Assembly (NCBI GenBank): GCA_937872895.1
Contig: CALMUP010000028.1
Span: 118,877 to 182,876 of the forward strand
Source of the DNA: an uncultured Verrucomicrobiota bacterium
GTDB taxonomy: Bacteria; Verrucomicrobiota; Kiritimatiellia; CAIVKH01
Direction: 5' to 3'
Length of the DNA stretch: 64,000 bases
In this document: one piece after another, positions 8,289-16,727 of the stretch
Layout: each line of letters begins with the position of its first letter
How positions within the stretch are numbered: the first letter of the stretch is position 1
Notes under the pieces: model-generated
The model's input: only the letters and a program-made list of their open reading frames with translations
The model's database searches: none
What the model was told of the DNA's origin: nothing
Translations under genes and position numbers: made by a program

Positions 8289-8558
8289 TCAGGCCTTCAA
8301 TGCCGCACGCATACGGGCGCCAGCACGGGATTTACGCCGAATCGCGGTCTGCTTGGTGATCGAACCCTTCTTGGCCGCCTTGTCCAAAGCGGAGCAGAAT
8401 TCAGAATAAGCCGCCTTGATGGCTGCTTCGTCCTTCGCCGCGACCGTTCCCACCAACTTGCGGGTCTTCGTCTTGACCAGCGACTTGGCGGCGCTGTTAC
8501 GCAACTGGTTGCTCTGGTACTGGCGCGCCCGCTTTACTGCACTCTTCGTATGACCCAT
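8289..8558 (-). CDS. rpsT: 30S ribosomal protein bS20
   Basis: An 89-residue basic protein, normal for bS20. It starts MGHTKSAVKRARQ and contains T-K-T-R-K-L, A-x-S-E-x-x-S-x-L-D-K-A-A-K-K-G and the C-terminal R-R-K-S-R pattern. The ATG at 8558 was chosen because it starts the conserved region and has GGAG upstream; the longer open frame is chance. bS20 binds 16S rRNA in the body of the 30S subunit. A strong promoter and a bidirectional terminator make it a single-gene unit. Confidence 0.95.
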   Translation of the reverse strand: MGHTKSAVKRARQYQSNQLRNSAAKSLVKTKTRKLVGTVAAKDEAAIKAAYSEFCSALDKAAKKGSITKQTAIRRKSRAGARMRAALKA

Positions 8559-8659
8559 GATCGACTCCGTAATCGTTCTTCGGTTAACCCGGTCCCTACC
8601 CGCAGGAAAAGAACCGGAAGTCTCTTGGCGGACGTTGATCCCGCCGCAAAAGTTGTGCC

Positions 8660-8687
8660 ATAGTACGGATGCACCACACCAAGTCAA
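8660..8687 (-). promoter_or_regulatory. rpsT promoter
   Basis: On the minus strand TTGACT (8682-8687), 16-base spacer, TACTAT (8660-8665). It predicts a leader of about 95 bases before the rpsT ATG. Confidence 0.6.
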
Positions 8688-8705
8688 TGCCATTTGTCGC
8701 GTTTT

Positions 8706-9596
8706 ATGGTCCCCATGCCTGAATTCAATACCGCCCCGTCCGCCTTTGATTCGCCGCAGGAGTGGTATGATCTGCGAGATCTCGCCCATAGCCATGACCC
8801 ACTCCCCCTTGCACGCATGAACCCGTTGATCCGTGCCGCCGCCCTCGGCATCCACCGCCTCTGGAGGGAGGGAGGTACACTCGCCGATGCACACCCGTTG
8901 ACGTGGCGTTTCGTACGCCAGGGCCATCATCTGCGGTTGCACCCCCCAGCCCGAGGATTCGAGAGCCAATCCGCTCCGCTGACCATCGACCGCCTGATCC
9001 ACACCCTGGCCCACTGGCGGGCGGAACTGACCGGGTTCGTGCCAGAGTTCGCCATGCGCCGCTTCCTCGCCTGCCTGCTTCGCCACGAACCGGTTGGCCC
9101 CGGCCGAACAAACGTGCTCGCACGGGAAATCGATGACCGCGCAAACCGCCTCCGCCCCGGAATCCTCCAGAACCGGCTTCATCGTTACCAGTCCCGAACC
9201 GACAACGCCGATACCGCTCACGCATTCGCCCGGCTCGCTGCCGATCTTCGCCTGCCCCTATTGCCCCACCCGCTTCCCACCCAAGGCGTCATTCCCGCCG
9301 CCACCTGGCTCCGACACGCCCTGCTCGCCGGCCACGCCTGGACCGGAATCACCACCCTTTGGGAACAAACCGCCCACCAACTGGATGATCTTGGCCTGAC
9401 CCTCACCAATGGCCCGATCCTGGAAAAACTGTTCGTCGTTACAGCCGAACAGGAGGAACCCCTGCGCCCTATCGCGCTCGACCCCGCCACACTCGTTATC
9501 CGGCGCGACCGATGGTGGTGGCCCACCCCGAGGCTTTCCGACCGCCTCGACGCCGCCCTCCAATCCCTGCTTCGCACCGCCGGGAGATCCGCGTGA
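8706..9596 (+). CDS. Hypothetical protein
   Basis: I do not recognise this 296-residue protein. It is rich in Arg, His, Leu and Pro, and has no signal peptide, membrane segment or clear catalytic motif. Long helices are likely at residues about 40-60 and 90-135. The start could be ATG 8706 or 8715; there is no convincing ribosome site. Its TGA overlaps the GTG of the next gene (GTGA), so it is translationally coupled to an M50-like membrane protein. Coding is supported by that overlap and by codon bias typical of the region. Confidence 0.6.
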   Translation: MVPMPEFNTAPSAFDSPQEWYDLRDLAHSHDPLPLARMNPLIRAAALGIHRLWREGGTLADAHPLTWRFVRQGHHLRLHPPARGFESQSAPLTIDRLIHTLAHWRAELTGFVPEFAMRRFLACLLRHEPVGPGRTNVLAREIDDRANRLRPGILQNRLHRYQSRTDNADTAHAFARLAADLRLPLLPHPLPTQGVIPAATWLRHALLAGHAWTGITTLWEQTAHQLDDLGLTLTNGPILEKLFVVTAEQEEPLRPIALDPATLVIRRDRWWWPTPRLSDRLDAALQSLLRTAGRSA

Positions 9597-10300
9597 GGCT
9601 TGTCATCAAATGGATCATCGGCGTGCTATTGCTCCCCCTCGCCGCCGCCGCCACCCTCACCTTTGCCCGCCAACTCCAGGCCGACCTCGATTGGCGCGCC
9701 CTCGACCTGACCACCTGGTGGTTCACCGGCGGATTCGCCGTGTGGCTCGTCCTCTATTTCGCCCTGCCCCGGCCGATGTGGTCGTATGTCCTGGCCCACG
9801 AATGCACCCACGCCCTCTGGGGCCTGATGATGGGTGCAAAGGTCTCGCGCATGAAGGTCGGGGAACGCGGCGGCAGCGTGACCCTCAGCAAATCAAACAT
9901 CCTGATCACCCTCGCCCCGTACTTTTTCCCGTTCTACACCGTGATCACCCTGCTGGTGTTCTTGATCGCCTCGGTCTGGATCGATTTCGCCACCTACCTG
10001 CCCTTCTGGTACGCCCTGTTCGGCCTGACCTGGGCCTTCCACATCACCTTCACCCTGTCCATCCTCGCCATCCGCCAACCCGATATCATGGAACACGGAC
10101 GCCTCTTCTCCTATGTCATCATCTATACCATCAACCTGCTGACCGCCGCCGCGCTGATGAACCTGCTGACCGACCGCCCCCTCGCCAACCTCGCCACCGA
10201 ACTCGGCCAGGACATCCCCGCCGCCTACCAGTTCGTCTGGAATCAAACCCGCCCCCTGCTCGCCGCCATCAAAACCCAATGGCCCCTCACCCCACAATAA
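9593..10300 (+). CDS. M50-like integral membrane metalloprotease homologue
   Basis: A 235-residue membrane protein with about five hydrophobic segments (near 6-22, 45-60, 100-120, 130-150, 160-180). Within the second-third segment region it carries H-E-C-T-H (His69, Glu70, His73), the HExxH zinc motif used by M50 site-2-type proteases. A second metal ligand such as the N-P-D-G of true M50 enzymes is not seen, so it may be a divergent or inactive member. The GTG start overlaps the upstream stop. An ECF sigma gene follows at 10345; site-2 proteases often cleave anti-sigma factors, but a link here is only inference. Confidence 0.6.
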   Translation: MRLVIKWIIGVLLLPLAAAATLTFARQLQADLDWRALDLTTWWFTGGFAVWLVLYFALPRPMWSYVLAHECTHALWGLMMGAKVSRMKVGERGGSVTLSKSNILITLAPYFFPFYTVITLLVFLIASVWIDFATYLPFWYALFGLTWAFHITFTLSILAIRQPDIMEHGRLFSYVIIYTINLLTAAALMNLLTDRPLANLATELGQDIPAAYQFVWNQTRPLLAAIKTQWPLTPQ

Positions 10301-10344
10301 TCCGCCCCGCCCACCGTTATCCGCACGAAAGCTGAACCGGGACC

Positions 10345-10950
10345 ATGAACCCTACGGAACACGCGGACAACGTATGGATCGAGCACTACAAGGCAGGCGA
10401 TGTGTCGGCGCTGGAACACCTGGTGGAACACTACCGGAAGCCGCTCTACGCCTTCATCTACAACATGTTGCAGGGGCGCGGCGACGCCGAGGAAATCTTC
10501 CAGGAAGTCTGGCTGCGGGTGATCAGGAACCTGAAATCCTACCGCGACCGCAACTTCGCCGGCTGGCTGTTCCGCATCGCCCACAACCTGTTCATCGACC
10601 GCATCCGGCACGAACAACGGTTTGTGGCCTCCCCGCCCTCGTCATCGCCGGACGACGCCAGCACCCTGATCGACCGGCTCCCCTCGCCGCATCCCACTCC
10701 CGATGCCCAGACCGCCAACCGCGACCTCGGGCACCGGATCCGCACCGCCATTGCCTCCCTGCCCGACGACCAACGCGCCGTGTTCCTGATGCGCACCGAA
10801 GCCGACCTCTCGTTCAAGGAAATCGCCGCCATCCAGCAAACCTCGTTGAACACCGCCCTCGGCCGTATGCACTACGCCCTGCAGAAGTTGCGCCCGCTGC
10901 TCGAGGAAGACTACCAATTGCTCCGTGGAGGAACCCGACATGAAACCTGA
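10345..10950 (+). CDS. ECF-type RNA polymerase sigma factor
   Basis: A 201-residue sigma-70 family protein of the extracytoplasmic-function class with only regions 2 and 4. Region 2 (about 20-95) shows D-A-E-E-I-F-Q-E-V-W and W-L-F-R-I-A-H-N-L-F-I-D. Region 4 (about 140-190) shows L-P-D-D-Q-R-A-V-F-L and F-K-E-I-A-A-I, the helix-turn-helix that reads the -35. The next gene overlaps by 11 bases and encodes a single-pass membrane protein, the usual anti-sigma arrangement. The signal sensed is unknown. Confidence 0.9.
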   Translation: MNPTEHADNVWIEHYKAGDVSALEHLVEHYRKPLYAFIYNMLQGRGDAEEIFQEVWLRVIRNLKSYRDRNFAGWLFRIAHNLFIDRIRHEQRFVASPPSSSPDDASTLIDRLPSPHPTPDAQTANRDLGHRIRTAIASLPDDQRAVFLMRTEADLSFKEIAAIQQTSLNTALGRMHYALQKLRPLLEEDYQLLRGGTRHET

Positions 10951-11356
10951 ACCCCTCACGCCCCGAGACGAAGACCTGCTGCACACCACCCGGCACGCCG
11001 CCTCACGCCACCTCGACGTGCCCCCCACCCCGCGAGATACCCTCGCCGTGCTCCGCCAGGCCGCCGAAGCCACCGCCAACGATGCCCCGATGGCAAGCTG
11101 GTTTCCCTGGCTGCGCGGAGCCATCGCCGCCCTCGCGGTCATCACCCTCGCCCTCGGCTTCGACCTCCTCCGTTCCCCGCCGGCAACGACCCCTGTCGCC
11201 ATCGTGCAATCCGCACCCGCCGCCATCGACCCCGGCATCGACCTCGCCGAATGGAACGTCGAACTGGAATCCCTCTTCGATGACGTCGCCACCTCGCTCG
11301 ATCAACTCACCGACAACTCCGACTTGAACGCGCTCGCCCAAGCCCTCTTGAACTAG
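10940..11356 (+). CDS. Predicted anti-sigma factor (single-pass membrane protein)
   Basis: A 138-residue protein with a cytoplasmic N-terminus (about 1-57), one membrane helix (about 59-77) and a short acidic exported part ending N-A-L-A-Q-A-L-L-N. The ATG at 10940 has GGAGG eight bases upstream and lies inside the end of the sigma gene, so synthesis is coupled. No zinc-binding H-x3-C-x2-C motif is seen, so it is not a ZAS-type anti-sigma. The role is inferred from position and topology. Confidence 0.65.
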   Translation: MKPEPLTPRDEDLLHTTRHAASRHLDVPPTPRDTLAVLRQAAEATANDAPMASWFPWLRGAIAALAVITLALGFDLLRSPPATTPVAIVQSAPAAIDPGIDLAEWNVELESLFDDVATSLDQLTDNSDLNALAQALLN

Positions 11357-11365
11357 GAGCCAACC

Positions 11366-12106
11366 ATGTACCCGATCCTCCGCCACATCCTCCCCCTCGT
11401 TGCGGCCCTGTTCGTCGCCTCATCGCTCCACGCCCAGCCCCCCGCCCCCGACGATCCGCTCGCTCCGCCTCCGCCGCCCGATCGATTCCTCGACGCACCG
11501 CCCCGCCACGGCCAACCTCCCCGCGAAGGACGTCCCCACGCGCCCCTGCACCAATGGATGAACCAGCTCCGCGAACAGGACCCCGCCGAATTCGAACGCC
11601 TGCAGGAACTGCGCCTCCGCGACCCCGAAGCCTTCCGCACCCACGTCCGTGAACAACTCCAGGCCCGCGCCCTCGAACGCCTGCGCCGCGAACGCCCCGC
11701 CATCCACGACGCCTTCATGAACCTGCCCGAGGAGGACCGGCGCTGGCTCGCCGAACGCCTGATGCGCCCCGGTCCCGGCCCCGGCGGCCCCGACGCACCT
11801 CCACCCGGCGACGATGGCCCGCGCCGCGACGCCCCGGCCATCGACCGCGATACCGTGCGCGCCTACAAACGCGCCACCTCCGACGCCGAACGCGCCCCCC
11901 TGCGCGCCGAACTAGCCCGGCAACTCGGCGAAGCCTACGACCAGCAACTCGCCGAACGCCAACGCCAGCTCGCCGAAACCGAGGAAAAAATCGCCGCCAT
12001 CCGCGCCGCCCTCGCCGCCGGAGAAGCAGGCAAACAGGCCTTCATCGAGCAGAAACTCGACGCCTGGTTGAAGCACAACGACCGCCCGCCGCCGCCCCGC
12101 GACTGA
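11366..12106 (+). CDS. Pro/Arg-rich exported protein in the sigma operon
   Basis: A 246-residue protein with a signal peptide (cleavage near SLHAQ, residue 23), a Pro-rich segment (25-60), helical charged middle with repeated L-x-E-L-R-L-R-D and R-x-x-L-x-E-R patterns, a second Gly/Pro-rich stretch near 135-155, and a long C-terminal helix. The layout (exported, helical, Gln/Glu/Arg-rich, after an ECF sigma and anti-sigma) recalls Spy/CnrR-like periplasmic sensors, but no sequence motif proves it. It may feed envelope status to the anti-sigma factor; that is inference. It starts nine bases after the anti-sigma stop. Confidence 0.65.
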   Translation: MYPILRHILPLVAALFVASSLHAQPPAPDDPLAPPPPPDRFLDAPPRHGQPPREGRPHAPLHQWMNQLREQDPAEFERLQELRLRDPEAFRTHVREQLQARALERLRRERPAIHDAFMNLPEEDRRWLAERLMRPGPGPGGPDAPPPGDDGPRRDAPAIDRDTVRAYKRATSDAERAPLRAELARQLGEAYDQQLAERQRQLAETEEKIAAIRAALAAGEAGKQAFIEQKLDAWLKHNDRPPPPRD

Positions 12107-12109
12107 CCC

Positions 12110-12162
12110 TTGTCCAGTCCCTGGACAACCGCCCTCCCCGGTTGTCCAAGGTCTGGACAACC
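12110..12162. repeat. Tandem TTGTCCA/TGGACAA palindromes
   Basis: Two hairpins share the same core. The first is TTGTCCAG (12110-12117), 3-base loop, CTGGACAA (12121-12128). The second is GGTTGTCCA (12140-12148), 5-base loop, TGGACAACC (12154-12162). They lie between convergent genes and lack T-runs. They look like a REP-type intergenic element or a double transcription-stop structure. Confidence 0.6.
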
Positions 12163-12189
12163 ACGCTCCGCCCGCCCCCCGCGTCCGCG

Positions 12190-13620
12190 TCAATCCCCGA
12201 CCGCCAACGCCTCCGCGCCCGGTCGCCCCGCCGGCGGTGGCGGCGGCGCCTCGATGACCCGGATCCGCTTCCACGCCCCGCGCCGGAACCGCCCCCCGTA
12301 CACCGTCGCCAACGCCCCCACATACAGCAGTGCCCACCCCCACATCGCCAGCAACCCGTACCCGAACACCAGCACGATCAACATCACCCCCGGCACAAAC
12401 AACAACCACGCCAGCACCGTCGAGGACAACAACACAAACCGCGTGTCGCCCGCGCCCTTCAATGCCCCTGCGTAAATCACATTGCCCGCGTCCATGATCC
12501 CCCACACCGCCATCAGCACCAGCAGCCACCGCCCGGTCACCAGCAGGTCATCCACCGACAGCCCCGTTTCCGCCCGCGCCGTGAACGCCGAGAAGTACAA
12601 CCGCGGAAACAGCACGAAGGTCAACCCGACCATCGCCACATACCCAACCCCCACCCGCACCGCCCGCTCCGCCGCCCGCGCCGCCGTGTCCGGATCGCCC
12701 CGCCCCTGGTACTGCCCCACCAACGTCGCCGCCGCGATGCCCAACCCGATCAACGGCAGGAACGCCACCGAGTTGATGCTCAACGCCATGTTGCTCACCG
12801 CGAGCGCCTCCGCCCCGAGCCGCCCGGTAATCAGGATGAACAGCGCAAACGACGCGATCTCCACCAGCATGTTGATCCCCGACGGCAACCCGAACCGCAC
12901 CATCCGCCCCATCAACCGCCAGTCCGGCCGCACATGCGACCGCGTCCGGTACACCGCATCCACCCGCCGCGAGAAATACAACGTGAACAGGATCGCCGGC
13001 GTCACCAACCCCGCGATCAACGTCGCGATCGCCGCCCCGCGGATCCCCATCTCCGGCGCGCCCCACCGCCCGAAGATCAGCATGTAATCGAGCACGATGT
13101 TCGTCACATTCCCCGCGATCGTCGCCAACATGTTCGTCCGCGTCGCCCCGCGCCCGGTGAAGAAACTGCTGATCGCCGCCCCGAGCGGCACCAACACCCC
13201 GCCCGCGGTCAGGATCGTGAAATACACCCGCTCCTCCGCCAATACCTCCGGCGGATGCCCGCTGACCTCGAGCAGGTACAAGCCGAACGGCACCGACACC
13301 ACCAGCAGCGGCCAGGTCAGCAACGCCAGCCACACCGCCTGCGCGGTCGACCGGCTGCACCCCTCCGGATCCCCCGCGCCGTGGTACTGCGCGACAAAGG
13401 TGTTCGCATACCCGCACAACGCCATGAACGTGCAGATGAACGTGAAGGAAAGAATGCCCGCCGGAAGCGCCGCCTGGATCGACACCGGACTGTGCCAGGC
13501 CAGGAACATGCGGTCCACAAACTGCATCAGCGTGAACGAACCCATGCTGACCACCAGCGGCCAGGCAATACGGATCACCTCGCGGTAGCCGCCGGGTTCG
13601 TGATGACGGGACATGGACAT
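12190..13620 (-). CDS. MATE-family efflux transporter
   Basis: A 476-residue inner-membrane protein with 12 predicted hydrophobic segments in two similar halves, the MATE/NorM architecture. Typical features are W-P-L-V-V-S-M-G-S-F-T-L-M-Q-F-V-D-R-M-F in helix 1 and P-x-G-I-N-M at the start of the second half. MATE proteins export cationic drugs or metabolites using Na+ or H+. The ATG at 13620 is preferred because AGGA lies ten bases upstream. The C-terminal tail is Pro-rich. The substrate cannot be inferred. Confidence 0.88.
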   Translation of the reverse strand: MSMSRHHEPGGYREVIRIAWPLVVSMGSFTLMQFVDRMFLAWHSPVSIQAALPAGILSFTFICTFMALCGYANTFVAQYHGAGDPEGCSRSTAQAVWLALLTWPLLVVSVPFGLYLLEVSGHPPEVLAEERVYFTILTAGGVLVPLGAAISSFFTGRGATRTNMLATIAGNVTNIVLDYMLIFGRWGAPEMGIRGAAIATLIAGLVTPAILFTLYFSRRVDAVYRTRSHVRPDWRLMGRMVRFGLPSGINMLVEIASFALFILITGRLGAEALAVSNMALSINSVAFLPLIGLGIAAATLVGQYQGRGDPDTAARAAERAVRVGVGYVAMVGLTFVLFPRLYFSAFTARAETGLSVDDLLVTGRWLLVLMAVWGIMDAGNVIYAGALKGAGDTRFVLLSSTVLAWLLFVPGVMLIVLVFGYGLLAMWGWALLYVGALATVYGGRFRRGAWKRIRVIEAPPPPPAGRPGAEALAVGD

Positions 13621-13732
13621 CAAGCGGACATCCTACCGCAAACCAGCACCGCCGCAAAGCCGGACCACCAGATTTGTTGCCCGGCGACGGTTCGCGCATG
13701 AAACCATCCGCGGTTCCCCCCGCCCCTTCGCG

Positions 13733-15055
13733 TCACACCAGCGACCGCAAAAACCCCGGCAACTCCGGATCCCGCGCACCCATGCCGAGCACCACGTCGC
13801 CGGCTTTCATGACCGCGCCCAGCTCGGTCCGCAGCGCCTCGTAGTCCGCGACAAACCGCGCCGGCACCCCGCGCTCCGCCAACACACCGGCCAACCGCTC
13901 CGCATCCCCGGTCTTCTTCGCCGTCCCGCCCGCGTAATACACCGGCAGGATGTAGACCCGGTCGCCCGCGCGGCACACCGAGGCGAAGGCATCAACCAGC
14001 TCGTTGAACAACAACGACAATGGTCCGTAGCCGTGCGGACGCCACACGCCGAGCACGCAGGCCGACTCCTCGGCCGCCGCCCGCCACGACGCCGCGATCT
14101 TCGCCGGATTGTGCGCGTAGTCGTCCAGCACCGTGATCCCGCCGCGCCGCCCGACCACCTCGAGCCGCCGGTGGATCCCCCGGAACGTGGACAACCCCCG
14201 CACCAGCACCTCCGGCGCAATTCCCAGCCGCCGCGCCACCCGCACCGCCAGCCACGCATTCTCAGCGTTGTGCTGGCCCGGCATCGGCGACGGATACGCC
14301 ACCCCCTCGAAGGTGAACCAATTGCCGTCCGCCCGCCGCTCCACCACCAGACGCTCCGCCGCGACGCCGTCGAGCACCTCGGCCGCCTGCGGCCCGAGCA
14401 GCGTCCACTCCGCCGTCTGGCCGCGGAACGCGCGGAACAGCGACACCGCTTCATCCAGCTCGAAATGATCCTTCGACACGTTGGTGATGACCGACGTCGC
14501 CGGATGGAATGCCAGCAGCGACCGGTCGCTCTCGTCCGCCTCGAGGATGCACAACCCGCCCGCGCCCTTGCGCGCATTGCCCACCCGGTCCGGCGCGATC
14601 CAGTTGATCACCGCCCCGCCGTTGATCACCACCGGATCCATCCCCGCCTCCGCGCACAGGTAACCGAGCAACCCCGTCACCGTCGTCTTGCCCGCCGTCC
14701 CGGTCACCGCCAGCACCCGCCGCCCCGCCGCAAGCCGCGCCAGCATCGCCGCCCGGTGCACCACCGGCACCTGCAACGCCTGCGCGCGCAGCAAATCCGC
14801 ATTGTCCCCCTCGATCGCCGTGCTCACCGCGATCGCCGCCGTGTCGGCACGAATCCCCGAACCGTCCTGCGGCGTCAACCGGATGCCGCCCAGCTTGAGC
14901 CGGTGCAACACCTCCAGGTCCTGCCCCTGGTCGATGTACCGGTCCGAACCCGACACCTCGTACCCCGCGTCGTGCAGCGCCTGGGCCAAGGCACTCATGC
15001 CCACCCCGGCCACCCCGACCACATGCACATGCGATGCCGCCATTCCGTTCGTCAC
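13733..15055 (-). CDS. Mur ligase family protein (MurC-like UDP-MurNAc:amino acid ligase)
   Basis: A 440-residue ATP-dependent ligase. The N-terminal Rossmann part has V-V-G-V-A-G-V-G-M-S, the ATP loop is TGTAGKTT (Lys123), and the middle domain has E-A-D-E-S-D-R-S and N-V-S-K-D-H-F. The C-terminal domain has D-D-Y-A-H-N-P. These match MurC, which joins L-Ala to UDP-N-acetylmuramate, more than Mpl, but D-Y-A-H-N-P-A-K differs from MurC's usual HHPTE, so substrate may differ. GTG 15055 was chosen: AAGGA lies about ten bases upstream and the codon is one base after the upstream stop; ATG 15043 is an alternative. Confidence 0.8.
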   Translation of the reverse strand: MTNGMAASHVHVVGVAGVGMSALAQALHDAGYEVSGSDRYIDQGQDLEVLHRLKLGGIRLTPQDGSGIRADTAAIAVSTAIEGDNADLLRAQALQVPVVHRAAMLARLAAGRRVLAVTGTAGKTTVTGLLGYLCAEAGMDPVVINGGAVINWIAPDRVGNARKGAGGLCILEADESDRSLLAFHPATSVITNVSKDHFELDEAVSLFRAFRGQTAEWTLLGPQAAEVLDGVAAERLVVERRADGNWFTFEGVAYPSPMPGQHNAENAWLAVRVARRLGIAPEVLVRGLSTFRGIHRRLEVVGRRGGITVLDDYAHNPAKIAASWRAAAEESACVLGVWRPHGYGPLSLLFNELVDAFASVCRAGDRVYILPVYYAGGTAKKTGDAERLAGVLAERGVPARFVADYEALRTELGAVMKAGDVVLGMGARDPELPGFLRSLV

Positions 15056-15056
15056 G

Positions 15057-15338
15057 TCACATCTTCCTTTCCGAATGTCCCAGCGGTTTCTCCGGCGCGA
15101 CCGCATCGCGCACCACCTGCTTCAACTCCTTGATCTCCGGGAACGCCCCGCGCTCCGCCCGCGACCACAACACCGCCCCGCCCGCCACCCGCACCTCGAA
15201 CACCCCGCCCGTCCCCGGAATCAACGTCACCCCGCCCAGCTCCGCCTCGAACGTGGTCAACAACTCCTGCGCCATCCACGCCGACCGCATCAGCCAGCGG
15301 CATTGCGTGCAATAGGTGATTTCAAGACGTGGTTTCAT
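15057..15338 (-). CDS. SelT/SelW/SelH (Rdx) family thioredoxin-fold protein
   Basis: A 93-residue protein beginning MKPRLEITYCTQC, with a C-x-x-C redox motif (Cys10, Cys13) after the first strand, and G-G-V-F-E-V-R-V in the middle, the hallmark of the Rdx family. Bacterial members use Cys where eukaryotic ones use selenocysteine. Function in bacteria is unknown. It overlaps the zinc-ribbon bactofilin-like gene upstream by 17 bases, and its stop is one base from the Mur ligase start, so it belongs to a tightly coupled unit. Confidence 0.8.
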   Translation of the reverse strand: MKPRLEITYCTQCRWLMRSAWMAQELLTTFEAELGGVTLIPGTGGVFEVRVAGGAVLWSRAERGAFPEIKELKQVVRDAVAPEKPLGHSERKM

Positions 15339-16104
15339 TCCGTGCTCCGATCTCGACATCCGCCTCCAGCACCGCACCGTCCTCCATCACGAACCGCTTG
15401 GTTTTCAACACGCCGCGGAACACCGCACGGGCATGCAGCGTGACCAGGCCCGATGCCTCCAGCCGCCCCGAGACCTCGCCGCGCACCTCGACCTCGCGGA
15501 ACCGCATCGGCGTCTCGCCGCCTTCGATCACCACGCCCTCGTGCACCACCAGGTCCTCGGCCTCGAGCGCGTCCAACCGGAACACCGAACCCGGCGCGAG
15601 CTCCAGCCGCCGGAACGCCTTGATCGATCCGCCCTCGTGCCGGCCCCGAAGCACCACATCGCGCGCCGACAGCGTACCGCCGCTCCACACCCCGGTCTCG
15701 GTGATCGTCACCACCCCCGCCGTCACGATCGACACATCGTGCGGCTTGTCGATCGAGTAGTCGGTCTGGTTGAGGATCGTCCGGCACTTCGCGCAGTACA
15801 ACGTGCGCACCTTCCCGGCCACCGTGAACCGGTAGCCGCATTCGTAGCACACGTACTCGTACTTGGTCGGCACCGCGGTCTTGCCGATCTTCACCGCCGG
15901 TTGCTTTTTGCCGTCGTCCGGTTCACCGGGCGGCGAGGCGGGAGGCGCGGGAGGCGGTCGCTTGGGGGGCGGCGGAACGGCAGACCCCGGCGTCGTCCGG
16001 ACGTGCTTGACCGCCCGGACCACATCGTAGCCGCTGACTTCGCCGATGGAGCGCTTGTCCGCCAAAACGGGATTCTCCACCTCCGGCCCGCGCCGGAGGT
16101 TCAC
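15322..16104 (-). CDS. Bactofilin-like protein with zinc ribbon
   Basis: A 260-residue protein from a GTG start. Residues 1-75 are basic and Pro-rich. A zinc ribbon follows (Cys86, Cys89, Cys104, Cys107 in C-Y-E-C and Y-C-A-K-C). From about 120 to 250 there are short hydrophobic-strand repeats such as V-V-T-I-T-E-T-G and L-V-V-H-E-G-V-V-I-E-G-G, the right-handed beta-helix pattern of bactofilins. Bactofilins polymerise without nucleotide and organise cell-wall enzymes. A zinc ribbon on a bactofilin-like helix is unusual. It lies 14 bases after a canonical bactofilin gene. Confidence 0.65.
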   Translation of the reverse strand: MNLRRGPEVENPVLADKRSIGEVSGYDVVRAVKHVRTTPGSAVPPPPKRPPPAPPASPPGEPDDGKKQPAVKIGKTAVPTKYEYVCYECGYRFTVAGKVRTLYCAKCRTILNQTDYSIDKPHDVSIVTAGVVTITETGVWSGGTLSARDVVLRGRHEGGSIKAFRRLELAPGSVFRLDALEAEDLVVHEGVVIEGGETPMRFREVEVRGEVSGRLEASGLVTLHARAVFRGVLKTKRFVMEDGAVLEADVEIGARNETTS

Positions 16105-16118
16105 GGATCAATCGCGGA

Positions 16119-16544
16119 TCAACGACGACCGAAGAACCCGCTGCCCGGCTGTTCCGGCTTGCTATCGGACGCCGGCGACTCGGCACGCGGAGCCGCGGCC
16201 GCACCACCGCTGCCACCCGGATTGACCTCCGAGCGACCGATGAACGTCACGCCATCCTCCACCGACAGGCGCTTCGCGTTGATGTCGCCGTGCACCTTCG
16301 CCGTCGACTTCATCTCGATCTTGTCCTTCGCCACGATGTTCCCCTGGATCAACCCCTCGATCACCACCGAGTTGACCTGCAGGTTGCCCTTGATCACCGC
16401 CGTCTTGCCGATCACCGCGTCTGCGCTGCAGATCAGCTCGCCTTCCAGCTTGCCCTCGATCCGCACCCCGCCGCTGCTCTTGATCGTCCCGGTTATCTCG
16501 ACATCAGCCGCAATCAACGACTGACCACCCTGTCCATTGCTCAT
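16119..16544 (-). CDS. Bactofilin
   Basis: A 141-residue cytoskeletal protein. The core (about 10-110) is a beta-helix of hexapeptide-like turns including I-A-A-D-V-E-I-T-G-T-I, V-R-I-E-G-K-L-E-G-E-L and A-K-V-H-G-D-I-N-A-K-R-L, the DUF583/bactofilin signature. The tail is Gly/Ala/Ser-rich and ends in G-S-G-F-F-G-R-R, likely a membrane- or partner-binding peptide. The ATG at 16544 has AAAGGAGAT upstream. It is first in a unit with a second bactofilin-like gene, a SelT-like gene and a Mur ligase, suggesting a cell-wall morphogenesis role. Confidence 0.88.
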   Translation of the reverse strand: MSNGQGGQSLIAADVEITGTIKSSGGVRIEGKLEGELICSADAVIGKTAVIKGNLQVNSVVIEGLIQGNIVAKDKIEMKSTAKVHGDINAKRLSVEDGVTFIGRSEVNPGGSGGAAAAPRAESPASDSKPEQPGSGFFGRR

Positions 16545-16667
16545 GTCCGTATCTCCTTTCTGATGGTTGAACTGCACAAAATCCGAACCCGCAGTGTGAC
16601 CAACAACCCCCGCCCCCGGCAAGCCGCAACACCCGCAAATCCCCCATGACGCCCCTCCGCACTGGAG

Positions 16668-16691
16668 CGGCCCGGCTTCCCGGGCCGTTTT
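16668..16691 (+). terminator. Terminator-like hairpin upstream of the add promoter
   Basis: CGGCCCGG (16668-16675), loop CTTC, CCGGGCCG (16680-16687), then TTTT. No rightward gene lies just before it, so it probably insulates the add promoter or stops antisense transcripts. Confidence 0.45.
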
Positions 16692-16727
16692 CGTATTCCT
16701 TGTTCCGGGCCGTCGTCACAAACACTA

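Noticed and set aside
12142..13701. 519-codon plus-strand frame opposite the MATE gene
   Set aside because: Arg/His/Pro-rich nonsense composition typical of the antisense of GC-rich membrane-protein genes.
15057..15338. Selenoprotein with in-frame UGA
   Set aside because: The redox motif is encoded as Cys-x-x-Cys with no internal stop.
16668..16691. Attenuator in the add leader
   Set aside because: The best add promoter lies downstream of the hairpin, so the hairpin would not be in the mRNA.
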